62,943 nucleotides of DNA from Leptolyngbya iicbica LK (GTDB taxonomy: Bacteria > Cyanobacteriota > Cyanobacteriia > Phormidesmidales > Phormidesmidaceae): positions 307,174 to 370,116 of the forward strand of contig NZ_QVFV01000005.1 of NCBI RefSeq assembly GCF_004212215.1, written 5' to 3'. This document shows, one piece after another, positions 15,212 to 23,544 of the stretch. Made by a program: the position numbers and the translations under genes. Every line of letters begins with the position of its first letter. Positions within the stretch are counted from its first letter, which is position 1. The notes under the pieces are model-generated. The model made no database searches, was not told the DNA's origin, and saw only the letters and a list, made by a program, of their open reading frames with translations.

Positions 15212-17575
15212 ATGTTCAATCGCATCTGGAAAGTTGCTCTGGCCTGGGTAGTGATGGTGGCTTTAGTGCTCCAATCCGCCGTCCCCCCCGCCCTGGCCCA
15301 GGAAATTCTGCCCCATCCCACCCAGCCCTTTTCCGGCAAAGTGGGGCTCACCTACAAAACCTCGGAGCCAGTCAAAACCCAGCTCAAACTGCCCAGCACC
15401 TACGGCATTGAAAACGCTCCCAATGTACTGCTGGTGCTGATTGATGACGTGGGCTTCGGTCAGTTCAGCAGCTTTGGCGGCAGCATTCCCACCCCGACGA
15501 TGGATCGGGTGGTGAAAAATGGGTTGCAGTTTACCCAGTTCCACACGACGGCCCTCTGTTCCCCTACCCGTGCGGCGCTGCTCACCGGGCGCAACCACCA
15601 CTCTGTGGGCAACGGCGTGATTACGGAAGCAGGCACGGGCTTCCCCGGTTATTCCGGGGTGATTCCCGATAATGCCGCCACTTTTGCCCAAATCCTTCAG
15701 GCCTACGGCTACGCCACCGCCTGGTTTGGCAAAAACCACAACGTGCCCGACTGGGAAAGCAGCATGGCTGGCCCCTTCGATCGCTGGCCGCGCGGTTTGG
15801 GCTTTGACTACTTCTATGGCTTTGTGGGCGGCGACACCGACCAGTTCCACCCCGCCCTGGTGGAGAATACCACCCGCATCGAGCCCCCTGAAACCAATGC
15901 TGACGGCTCCCCCTACCACCTCAGCACCGACCTGGCCGACCACGCCATCAGCTACATTCGCCAGGTGAATGCGGTTTCTCCCGAAAAGCCCTTCTTCGTG
16001 TACCTGTCCCCCGGTGCCACCCATGCCCCCCACCAGGCTCCCCAGGAGTGGATCGACCAATTCAAGGGCCAGTTTGACATGGGCTGGGATCAGTACCGCA
16101 TCGACACCTTCGAGCGGCAGAAGAAGCTGGGGGTGATTCCCGCTGATGCTAAGCTCACCCCCCGTCCCGCCGCCCTCGCCGCCTGGGATTCCCTCTCCCC
16201 CGAGGAGCAGCGGGTCTATGCCCGGATGATGGAAGTGTTTGCCGGATTCACCGCCCAGGTGGACCATGAGGTAGGTCGCGTGGTAGACGCGATCGACCAG
16301 ATCGGCGAACTGGACAACACCCTGGTCATCTACATCGCGGGTGACAATGGCTCCAGTGCTGAAGGGGGCTTCAACGGTCTGCTGAACGAGATGACCTTCT
16401 TCAACGGCCTGCCCGAAAAGCTGGAAGACAAGGTGGCCGCGATCGACGACCTGGGTGGGCCGATGTATTACAACCACTTTCCCGCTGCCTGGGCCTGGGC
16501 GATGGATTCCCCCTTCCAGTGGACCAAGCAGATTGCCTCCCACTTTGGCGGCACCCGCAACGGCATGGCGATGTCCTGGCCAGCGAGCATCAAAGATAAG
16601 GGCAGCAAGCGGTTCCAGTTCAGCCATGTGATCGACATTGCTCCCACGATTTTGGAGGCGATCGGTATCGACCAGCCCATACAGGTCAACGGCATCACCC
16701 AGAAGCCCATCGAAGGCACCAGCCTGGTCTATACCTTCGATGACGCCAAAGCTCCCACTCGTCACACCACACAGTACTTCGAGATGATTGCCAATCAGGG
16801 CATTTACAGCGACGGCTGGATGGCCAGTGCCCTCTGGAGTGAACCCTGGGACTCGGAACCGCCGCCGGATAAGGACGTTCTGAACCTGGATTGGGAGCTA
16901 TACCACATCGACGAAGACTTCACCCAGGCGGTGGATCTGGCGGATCAGATGCCCGATAAGCTCCAGGAGATGAAAGACCTGTTCTACGCGGAAGCGGCGA
17001 AGTACAACGTGCTACCCCTGGATGGTCGTAAAACCGCCCGGCTCAACGTTGCCAACCGTCCCAGCCTGACGGCAGGGCGCACCCACTTTGCCTACCCCCG
17101 CGGCATCCGCATCCCGGAAGGCTCATCCCCCGACCTGAAGCACGTCAACCACACCATCACCGCCAATGTGGAAATTCCCTCCCAGGGGGCGGAAGGCATG
17201 TTGGTGACGGTCGGCGGACGGTTCGCCGGATATGGGCTGTTTGTGAAGGACGGCAAGCTCGTTTACCACTACAACCTGGCTGGAGTGGAACGGTACAACA
17301 TCGAGTCCGATCAGCGCATTCCCACTGGCAAAGTCACGCTCAAAGCTGATTACAAAACCGATGCCAATCAGCCCTATGCCGGGGCGACGGTGACGCTGTA
17401 CGCCAACAACAAAAAAATTGGTCAGGGGCGGGTCGAGAAAAGCATTCCTAACCGCGTCACCCTGGACGAAACGATGGATGTGGGCTTCGATACGGGCACT
17501 CCGGTGACGGAAACCTACGAGATGCCCTTTGCCTTTACCGGCAAGCTGGATGAGGTGGCGATCGCTTTGAACTAA
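15212..17575 (+). CDS. Exported large arylsulfatase, copy 3
   Basis: The start at 15212 follows GGAGG by 6 bases. A longer frame back to 15005 overlaps the opposite-strand Uma2 gene and is rejected. The protein has 787 residues. Its signal peptide is nearly the same as that of copy 2 (MFNRIWKVALAWVVMVALVL, cleavage after PPALA). Metal ligands are DD78-79 and the formylglycine motif is CSPTR at residue 116, followed by AALLTGRNHHSVG. IAGDNGSSAEGGF carries the later ligands. Compared with copy 2, the KWH block is KNH here (FGKNHNVP), a substitution close to the active site that may alter substrate choice. The C-terminal beta domain is retained. A terminator-like hairpin follows. Confidence 0.93.
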   Translation: MFNRIWKVALAWVVMVALVLQSAVPPALAQEILPHPTQPFSGKVGLTYKTSEPVKTQLKLPSTYGIENAPNVLLVLIDDVGFGQFSSFGGSIPTPTMDRVVKNGLQFTQFHTTALCSPTRAALLTGRNHHSVGNGVITEAGTGFPGYSGVIPDNAATFAQILQAYGYATAWFGKNHNVPDWESSMAGPFDRWPRGLGFDYFYGFVGGDTDQFHPALVENTTRIEPPETNADGSPYHLSTDLADHAISYIRQVNAVSPEKPFFVYLSPGATHAPHQAPQEWIDQFKGQFDMGWDQYRIDTFERQKKLGVIPADAKLTPRPAALAAWDSLSPEEQRVYARMMEVFAGFTAQVDHEVGRVVDAIDQIGELDNTLVIYIAGDNGSSAEGGFNGLLNEMTFFNGLPEKLEDKVAAIDDLGGPMYYNHFPAAWAWAMDSPFQWTKQIASHFGGTRNGMAMSWPASIKDKGSKRFQFSHVIDIAPTILEAIGIDQPIQVNGITQKPIEGTSLVYTFDDAKAPTRHTTQYFEMIANQGIYSDGWMASALWSEPWDSEPPPDKDVLNLDWELYHIDEDFTQAVDLADQMPDKLQEMKDLFYAEAAKYNVLPLDGRKTARLNVANRPSLTAGRTHFAYPRGIRIPEGSSPDLKHVNHTITANVEIPSQGAEGMLVTVGGRFAGYGLFVKDGKLVYHYNLAGVERYNIESDQRIPTGKVTLKADYKTDANQPYAGATVTLYANNKKIGQGRVEKSIPNRVTLDETMDVGFDTGTPVTETYEMPFAFTGKLDEVAIALN

Positions 17576-17580
17576 GCCTC

Positions 17581-17640
17581 ATCCCCCCAGCTCAGCTTGC
17601 GGGCATCGTCTGGGGGGATATCGTTAACCTGCATTTTTTG
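17581..17640 (+). terminator. Terminator-like hairpin after sulfatase 3
   Basis: A perfect 10-bp stem, ATCCCCCCAG (17581-17590) with CTGGGGGGAT (17610-17619), starting 6 bases after the stop codon, followed by a T-run (GCATTTTTTG) at about 17632-17640. The gap between stem and T-run is longer than ideal. Confidence 0.55.
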
Positions 17641-17976
17641 AATAGTGAGATCAAAACGTTGACCGTACAATTTTGTTGTTTTCCAACCCAGCCTGGAGGG
17701 AACGTCACTGCATTAAGGCTGGTGGGCAGTGCCTACGGCTACGGCCAATCAGGGGTTTCAGCCATGTTGAGTAGTTTATTTCAGTGCCATTCCAGCCTGG
17801 AGGGTTCATCAGCGGCTACTGTAGGCGGCAGAACCGTTGTCGATTGTTTTCTGGGACGGTTTCAAAGTAAGGTTCCGACCCTCAACTAATCGCTAACTCA
17901 TCCACCCACTCACACATCTACCCACCGACAAACTTGACCGGGATGTGTTTTGTCCACCGATCCCTAAAGCCAAGCC
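17641..17976. other. Intergenic region, no convincing gene
   Basis: An open frame at 17638-17889 has no signal, family resemblance or ribosome-binding site and is not called. The 12-mer CCAGCCTGGAGG occurs twice about 100 bases apart (near 17690 and 17790), an unexplained short direct repeat. The 5' leader of the nucleotidase gene is AC-rich. Confidence 0.4.
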
Positions 17977-19896
17977 ATGCCCCGTTCTCATCCCCAGAGG
18001 TTCGAACTCAATCGCCGCACTTTCCTGAAAACTTCTCTGGCAATGACGCCTACCGTGATGCTTTCGTTTAATGCGTTAGAGGCCCTGGCGGCCACTCCTG
18101 GCAAGCAGATCTTCTCCATCCTTCACACCAACGACATGCACTCTAATGTGGTCGGGGTGGGGCCGTTTCAAGATTACACGCCGTTTAGTCTGGGAGATGA
18201 CCAGACCCGGGGTGGCTATGCCCGCCTGGGAGCCTTAATTGCCCAGCGGAAAGCCGCACTGGAGCAGCTCGGCCCGGTGCTGGTGCTGGATGCGGGAGAC
18301 TTCAGCATGGGCACTGCTGTTGCCGCCGCTTGTCGCGAATTGGGGGCCGAACTGCAACTGATGGCCCAAATGGGCTACGACGCCACCACTTTGGGCAACC
18401 ACGAATTTGATCTGGGGCCAGATGGCCTGGGTCAAGCGATCAAGCAGGCGGCACAGGCAGGCGATATCCCGACCGTGCTGGTAACAAATACGGATGTCAG
18501 TGCGGACTCCGATCGCTTAGCCGACTTGCAAGCCATGGCCGAACGCGGAGTGCTGCAGCCTGATCAGATCATTGAGCGGGGCGGCCTGCGGTTTGGCCTG
18601 GTGGGGATTATCGGCTACGACGCCTTTAAATACGCCACGGATCCGGGGGAGGTGACCTTCAGTGATCCGATTGAAACCGCCAGGGCGGCAGTGCAACGGC
18701 TCAAGCAGGCGGAAAAGGTCGATGTGGCGATCGCCCTCAGCCACGGGGGCGTGGTTAAACGCCCCGATGGTCAATTTGGCCAGGGAGAAGACCTGAACCT
18801 GCTCAAAGCTATCCCCGAGTTGGACGTGGTGATTGGTGGCCATACCCATAGCGAGTTGCGAGAGCCGCTGTTCGTCGATCATCGCCCCGTGGTGCAGACT
18901 GGCAAGTATGGCGAGCATCTGGGTGAACTGGTGCTCAGCCTTGAGCAGGGCCAGGTGCAGGTGGAGTCCTATCGGTTAATTCCCGTTGATGACTACATCC
19001 AGGGCGATCCAGTCATTCAGACCCAGGTCGAGCGCTTTTTGCAGCAGGCGGGAGCGGTGACGTTCGCCCCCCGGGGGTATGCCACCACCCAACCTCTGGT
19101 GGTCATCGCCGAAGACTGGCCCATGGACTACGCCGACATTGAATCGGGGACGCCCCTGGCCAATGTGGTCACGGACGCCCTGCGTCAGGCCACCGGCAGC
19201 CAGATCGGCTTCACCGCTAATGGGGCGATTCGCGCTGGACTGGCAAAAGGCAAAACCGGGGTGCAAACGGTGTACGACATTTTTGCCCTGGCTCCCCTCG
19301 GTAACGGTATTGTGGACGCCACCGCCGGAAGTGCCCTGGTCAAGGGGTATTTCACGGCGGCGGAGCTGAAAAATATTCTGGAATTTCTGCTGATGGATGA
19401 CCCCAATCATCCCGGCGAATATTACCCCAGAACGTCGGGCCTGCGGTTTTACTACGACCCCAGCCGCCCCCGATTTGATCAGGTCACCGCCTTAGAACTG
19501 GGCAACCTGGACGACGGTTACGCACCTCTCGATCTGGAGGCTCCGACCCTCTACAGCTTTGCCACCAGTTTGTATATGGGCTCGATTTTGGTTTACATTC
19601 CTCAGCTTACCCAAGGCGCGTTGCCCCTGCAGCCGAAACAGGCGGATGGCAGCCCCCTCACCCGCAAGGTCGAAGCCATCGTTGACCCCCGGGCCTCGAC
19701 CAGTCCCTATGTTTTACCCACCACCACCCAGCTCAATGCCGACCTGGCGGCGATCGCTCCCACCAGCCGAGAAATTAAAGAGTGGCAGGCGATTATGGAT
19801 TATCTCGTCAGCCTGCCCGATAAAACTGCTGACGGCATTTCCAGGCTGGTAAAAAATGACCGTGCCCGGGAAGTCCGGGGCCTGCCGATCCGCTGA
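17977..19896 (+). CDS. Tat-exported 5'-nucleotidase / metallophosphatase
   Basis: A 639-residue protein beginning with a twin-arginine signal (NRRTFLKTSLAM at about 12-23, then a hydrophobic stretch and ALAA). All metallophosphoesterase motifs are visible: LHTNDMHSN, VLDAGDFSMGT, LGNHEFD, ALSHGG and GGHTHSE. This is followed by the 5'-nucleotidase C-terminal substrate-binding domain (about 370-560). The enzyme family removes phosphate from nucleotides, and often from other phosphomonoesters, in the periplasm. Tat export suggests folding with metal in the cytoplasm, unlike the Sec-type sulfatases nearby. It lies in the same direction as the next two genes and may open an operon with them (gap 44 bases). 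Confidence 0.92.
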   Translation: MPRSHPQRFELNRRTFLKTSLAMTPTVMLSFNALEALAATPGKQIFSILHTNDMHSNVVGVGPFQDYTPFSLGDDQTRGGYARLGALIAQRKAALEQLGPVLVLDAGDFSMGTAVAAACRELGAELQLMAQMGYDATTLGNHEFDLGPDGLGQAIKQAAQAGDIPTVLVTNTDVSADSDRLADLQAMAERGVLQPDQIIERGGLRFGLVGIIGYDAFKYATDPGEVTFSDPIETARAAVQRLKQAEKVDVAIALSHGGVVKRPDGQFGQGEDLNLLKAIPELDVVIGGHTHSELREPLFVDHRPVVQTGKYGEHLGELVLSLEQGQVQVESYRLIPVDDYIQGDPVIQTQVERFLQQAGAVTFAPRGYATTQPLVVIAEDWPMDYADIESGTPLANVVTDALRQATGSQIGFTANGAIRAGLAKGKTGVQTVYDIFALAPLGNGIVDATAGSALVKGYFTAAELKNILEFLLMDDPNHPGEYYPRTSGLRFYYDPSRPRFDQVTALELGNLDDGYAPLDLEAPTLYSFATSLYMGSILVYIPQLTQGALPLQPKQADGSPLTRKVEAIVDPRASTSPYVLPTTTQLNADLAAIAPTSREIKEWQAIMDYLVSLPDKTADGISRLVKNDRAREVRGLPIR

Positions 19897-19940
19897 CCCC
19901 GTTAACCCGTTAACCCCTTATCCCCCATCCAGGTTGTGCC

Positions 19941-20519
19941 ATGCCAGAGATGCCCTCCCGACCGGAATCAACCACCCTCATGCCCCGCATTGGGGTCGCC
20001 ATCAAATGGACCCGCTTGATTAGCGTGTTAGCAGTGCTGTCTTCGCTGGTGGGGGCGGTGGTGATGTTCTGGATTGGCACCGTCAACACCTTCAAAACGG
20101 TTTTGCTGGTGGCGGGGGTGGAAGAACCGGTGATCGAGAATAGCTCGATTAAGCTGACCGAACTGGCGACCATCGAGCTTTTAGAATGCCTGGATGTGTT
20201 TCTGGTCGGGTTAGCCTTCTTGTACTTCGCTTACGGCATTTACTCGCTATTTATTCAGCTGGGGCGCAAAGATCCGGATACGCCCTCCTGGTTGCGGGTC
20301 AGCAACATCGGCGTGCTCAAAAAGACGCTGCTGGAATTGCTGGTGGTGCTGTTGACGGTGGTCTTTGTCGAAGGGTTGCTAGAGCGGCTTTCTTTTCGCA
20401 GTCTGGAGTGGACGTATCTGGTGATTCCCCTGTCGATTTTGGCGATCGCCGCCAGCACCCGCCTTTTACAATTTGCCAGCGAAGAAGAGCCCCCCACGTC
20501 ATCGGAGGCTAAAGAATGA
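19941..20519 (+). CDS. YqhA-like (UPF0114) membrane protein
   Basis: A 192-residue protein with four hydrophobic segments, about residues 22-45, 82-107, 125-147 and 160-178. The block LLELLVVLLTVVFVEGLLE in the third segment and the Ser/Thr-rich second half resemble the YqhA/UPF0114 family of small inner-membrane proteins, whose function is unknown. Its stop overlaps the start of the MFS transporter gene by 4 bases (ATGA), so the two are translationally coupled and may act together. Confidence 0.65.
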   Translation: MPEMPSRPESTTLMPRIGVAIKWTRLISVLAVLSSLVGAVVMFWIGTVNTFKTVLLVAGVEEPVIENSSIKLTELATIELLECLDVFLVGLAFLYFAYGIYSLFIQLGRKDPDTPSWLRVSNIGVLKKTLLELLVVLLTVVFVEGLLERLSFRSLEWTYLVIPLSILAIAASTRLLQFASEEEPPTSSEAKE

Positions 20520-21976
20520 CCGCCAGTTCAGCCGCCACACCATCGTTTGAAACTCAGCTCGATGAGTCACCCATCACCCGCACCATGTGGCTGCTCTGGC
20601 TGCTATCGGCGGGGCTGATTGCCCTGGATGGCTTTGACTTTTTCATCATCGGCGTGGCGATTCCCTTCCTTAAGCAAGATTTTGGGCTGGATGCAGTAGC
20701 GATCGGGGCGGTGGCGACGGCAGCCGTCGCGGGTTCTCTCGTCGGTTCCCTGACACTTGGCCCCATTACTGATCGCATCGGTCGTCAGCTCATGTTGATT
20801 GTGGACGTGGCGATTTTCGTCATTGCCACAATGGGCACAGCCCTTGCTTGGAATGCCACTTCTCTCATAGCCTTCCGCTTTTTAGTGGGCGTTGGCATCG
20901 GGGCTGACTACCCCATCAGCGTGTCTTACATCACAGAGAATATGCCTGCCCGATGGCGGGGCCGCATGGTCATCGGGGCATTTACGTTTCAGGCCGTGGG
21001 AGCCCTGTTGGGAGCGGTCACGGGGCTAGTGACGATTGCGGTATTTCGGATGCTGTACCCAGATACCAGCGCCATGGCTATTCAGTATGCGTGGCGTTGG
21101 ATGCTTGGGGTCGGGGTGCTGCTGGCGATCGCGGTGGCGATCGTGCGACTCAGCTTTAGTCTGGAAAGTCCGCGCTATTACATCAGTCGGGGTGAATATG
21201 AGGAAGCTTCCATTGCGGCGACTCAACTGCTGGAAACGGATATCACCATTACCCCCGACACAGAACCGCCCATCTCGACCGAGTCCCCAACCTTCGGGGC
21301 TTTGTTCAATCAAATGCATCGCCGCAGTACCCTGTTGGCCTCGCTGCCCTGGTTTTTGCAAGACATTGCGACCTATGGGGTGGGCATTTTTACCCCAGCC
21401 ATTATTGCCATGTTGGCCTTTGCCGACGAAACGGATTTCATGGTGCGAGAAATGGGCTCAGCCAAAGGTTCAGCTGTGGTTGATGTCTTTCTCATTCTGG
21501 GGTTTATCGGCGCCATCGTACTGGTCGAAAAACTGGGGCGCATTCGTTTGCAGGTGGCGGGCTTTATGGGCATGGCCGTGGGGCTCAGCATCCTCGCTGC
21601 TGCCAGTAGGTTGCCCGCTGGCAGTCAGGGCGAAATCGGACTGGTGGTGACAGGCTTTTTCGTCTTTAACCTGATGATGAATGCGGGGCCAAACGCCACC
21701 ACCTTTTTGCTGTCGGGGGAGGTCTTTCCGACCTCAATCCGGGCGACGGGGGCTGGCTTTGCGGCTGCCTTTGCGAAAGCGGGAGCCGTGCTCGGTACCT
21801 TTGTGCTGCCAGTGTTGCAGCGATCGCTGGGCGCCCCGACGCTGCTACTAGGGCTGGCCGGCTGTTGTGTGTTGGCTGCCGGACTCACTCTGCTCTACCG
21901 CATCGACACCGCTGGGCAATCCTTAGAAGCCATTGGAGCCACTGAGGTTATGCCGGAACCACTGGTGCCCAAGTAA
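20516..21976 (+). CDS. MFS transporter
   Basis: A 486-residue permease with about 12 membrane segments. Family signatures are DGFDFFIIGVAIPFL in helix 1, the loop motif GPITDRIGRQLM between helices 2 and 3, and the RFLVGVGIGADYPIS.SYITE.MPARWRGRM block around helices 4-5. These place it among sugar/phosphate-type MFS symporters. The cargo cannot be read from sequence. Coupling to a YqhA-like gene and the adjoining nucleotidase and sulfatases make an organic ester, nucleoside, sulfate or phosphate plausible; this is inference. The central loop (about 215-250) is acidic and Thr/Pro-rich. Confidence 0.88.
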   Translation: MTASSAATPSFETQLDESPITRTMWLLWLLSAGLIALDGFDFFIIGVAIPFLKQDFGLDAVAIGAVATAAVAGSLVGSLTLGPITDRIGRQLMLIVDVAIFVIATMGTALAWNATSLIAFRFLVGVGIGADYPISVSYITENMPARWRGRMVIGAFTFQAVGALLGAVTGLVTIAVFRMLYPDTSAMAIQYAWRWMLGVGVLLAIAVAIVRLSFSLESPRYYISRGEYEEASIAATQLLETDITITPDTEPPISTESPTFGALFNQMHRRSTLLASLPWFLQDIATYGVGIFTPAIIAMLAFADETDFMVREMGSAKGSAVVDVFLILGFIGAIVLVEKLGRIRLQVAGFMGMAVGLSILAAASRLPAGSQGEIGLVVTGFFVFNLMMNAGPNATTFLLSGEVFPTSIRATGAGFAAAFAKAGAVLGTFVLPVLQRSLGAPTLLLGLAGCCVLAAGLTLLYRIDTAGQSLEAIGATEVMPEPLVPK

Positions 21977-22051
21977 AATTGCTGCCCCCTGCTTGGCGGT
22001 ATTGAATCCCGAGATGAATACGTTAATGCGGTCCTATCGCTCACCTCACTG

Positions 22052-22438
22052 ATGCAAAACCCTTATCCTCCCAACCCTCAACCCGAGCTGGCCCGCGAGC
22101 GAAACCGGATCGCCGCCGATCGCACTTTGCTGTCTTTTGTCCGCAGCAGCGTCACCCTGATCAGCATCGGCGTGGGCATCAGCCAAGTTTCCAACATTCT
22201 GGTGCCAGTGGTGTCTTACCTCAGCTATTGGACCTACCTGCTCAGCGTGCTGATGGTGGGGGTCGGCGTCATCACGCTGATCTTTGCGGCCCACGATTAT
22301 CAAGGCGAGCTGCAACGTTTGCGACAGCCAGAATACTATTTCACGCCGCGTTGGTCGCTCGGGGGTGTGACCGGGTGGATTATTTTGATTGCGGGTGGGC
22401 TGACGCTAATTCAGTTATGGCTCACGCCCGTATACTGA
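22052..22438 (+). CDS. DUF202 membrane protein, copy 1
   Basis: A 128-residue protein with the DUF202 (YidH-like) layout. A basic N-terminal motif ELARERNRIAADRTLLSFVRSSV is followed by a first membrane segment (about 40-60), a second (about 63-83) and a third (about 105-124). The family is widespread and uncharacterised; a yeast relative belongs to the vacuolar transporter chaperone proteins. It is the first of four DUF202 genes in 3 kb and is convergent with copy 2. Confidence 0.85.
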   Translation: MQNPYPPNPQPELARERNRIAADRTLLSFVRSSVTLISIGVGISQVSNILVPVVSYLSYWTYLLSVLMVGVGVITLIFAAHDYQGELQRLRQPEYYFTPRWSLGGVTGWIILIAGGLTLIQLWLTPVY

Positions 22439-22514
22439 CGCGCTGCTGCTGACGCGATCGCGACGCTCTGATTTCTGTTTACTCATCGACCAACCAGCCA
22501 TGCAATTACTCTGC

Positions 22515-22919
22515 TCACAAAAACAAGGTGATGGTGACCAAGCCCAAGACCCCACTCAGGATGACGCCGATGACAACAAAGTGGTTCAGCCGCGATACCG
22601 ATTGCAGGACATAGTCTTCGCGCTCCAGCGATTTGACCTCCAAGCGATGCTGAATCAAGGCCAACCCCAGCAGCATCGTACCCAGAGCAATGAAGGCCAG
22701 ACTGATGGTGTGGGCCAGGGTTTCTCTCAGCAAGGGATCGATATCCGGGAACTGTTGGCGGACGCCCTGATAAATCTGGTCAATCGCGACCCCAAACCCA
22801 ATCAGCGTCAGCGATTGACCGAGCCAGGCGTTCATCGTCCGTTCCGCAGCGGCGCGGTTGCGTTCTTTCGCCAACTCGTTAGTGGTGCCAAACAGCTTAG
22901 GCGGTCGATCAGAGGTCAC
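22515..22919 (-). CDS. DUF202 membrane protein, copy 2
   Basis: A 134-residue protein on the opposite strand. The N-terminal motif is NELAKERNRAAAERTMNAWLGQSL, followed by three hydrophobic segments at about 42-62, 76-100 and 112-133. Relative to copy 3 the WIRTAL motif has become WLGQSL. It shares the short spacer to the divergent copy 3 (about 100 bases), which probably holds both promoters. Confidence 0.85.
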   Translation of the reverse strand: MTSDRPPKLFGTTNELAKERNRAAAERTMNAWLGQSLTLIGFGVAIDQIYQGVRQQFPDIDPLLRETLAHTISLAFIALGTMLLGLALIQHRLEVKSLEREDYVLQSVSRLNHFVVIGVILSGVLGLVTITLFL

Positions 22920-23017
22920 GAGGCGAGTCTCTCCTATGGATAAGGGCGCAGGGGTCTGGGTGTATTCTCCGCGCTGGGTTCAGTGATACTTAATTGTTTT
23001 ACAAAAATATTGTTGCC

Positions 23018-23437
23018 ATGAGTGATGCAAATTCTACCCCCCACGTGCCCAATGCTGGCACAGAACTCGCCAAGGAGCGCAACCGCGCGGCTGAAGAGCG
23101 CACCCTGATGGCTTGGATCCGCACGGCTTTGGCGCTGATTGGTTTTGGCTTTGGTATTGACAGTATTGTGGCGGCGATTCAACAGGCGTTGGGCGATACG
23201 GTGAATCCGGTGCGATTAACGCGCATCTTGGGTCTGGCCTTTGTCGCTCTGGGCACCTTTGCGATGCTGTATGCCGCGATCGACCATCGTCACCAACTCC
23301 AGCGCATTCAGCGGAATGACTTGGTATATGTGTCGCGGCGATCGCCTGCCCTGATTGTCGCCTATAGTCTCGCCCTGATCGGCGGTTTGGCCTTTCTCAG
23401 CGTGTTGTTTAGCCCGCTATTGCGCTTAGCTCGCTAG
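23018..23437 (+). CDS. DUF202 membrane protein, copy 3
   Basis: The ATG at 23018 (MSDANST) is preferred over an upstream start at 22994, because it places the family motif at the usual distance; this gives 139 residues. The motif is TELAKERNRAAEERTLMAWIRTAL. Three membrane segments follow (about 45-63, 83-105 and 117-135). It is followed 107 bases later by the DUF202-BASS fusion in the same direction, whose DUF202 part carries the same ERTLMAWIRTAL motif, so the two are close relatives. Confidence 0.85.
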   Translation: MSDANSTPHVPNAGTELAKERNRAAEERTLMAWIRTALALIGFGFGIDSIVAAIQQALGDTVNPVRLTRILGLAFVALGTFAMLYAAIDHRHQLQRIQRNDLVYVSRRSPALIVAYSLALIGGLAFLSVLFSPLLRLAR

Positions 23438-23544
23438 TGGCGGTCCGCCTGCATTCTAGATTTAAGCGCAGGTCGGCAACTTTTGTTTACTCAGCTGGGG
23501 CATGATGTCTACTTCCCTTTACCCACCCACTTTTTGCGATCGCC

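Noticed and set aside
15263-16765. 500-residue minus-strand frame opposite sulfatase 3
   Set aside because: Same antisense-shadow character as above; composition is biased (Gly/His/Val) and no family is recognisable.
17638-17889. 83-residue plus-strand frame after sulfatase 3
   Set aside because: No ribosome-binding site, no domain, and it begins in the T-run following the terminator-like hairpin.
22500-22943. 147-residue plus-strand frame opposite DUF202 copy 2
   Set aside because: Gln/Asp/Arg-rich antisense shadow of a gene whose DUF202 motif is clear.
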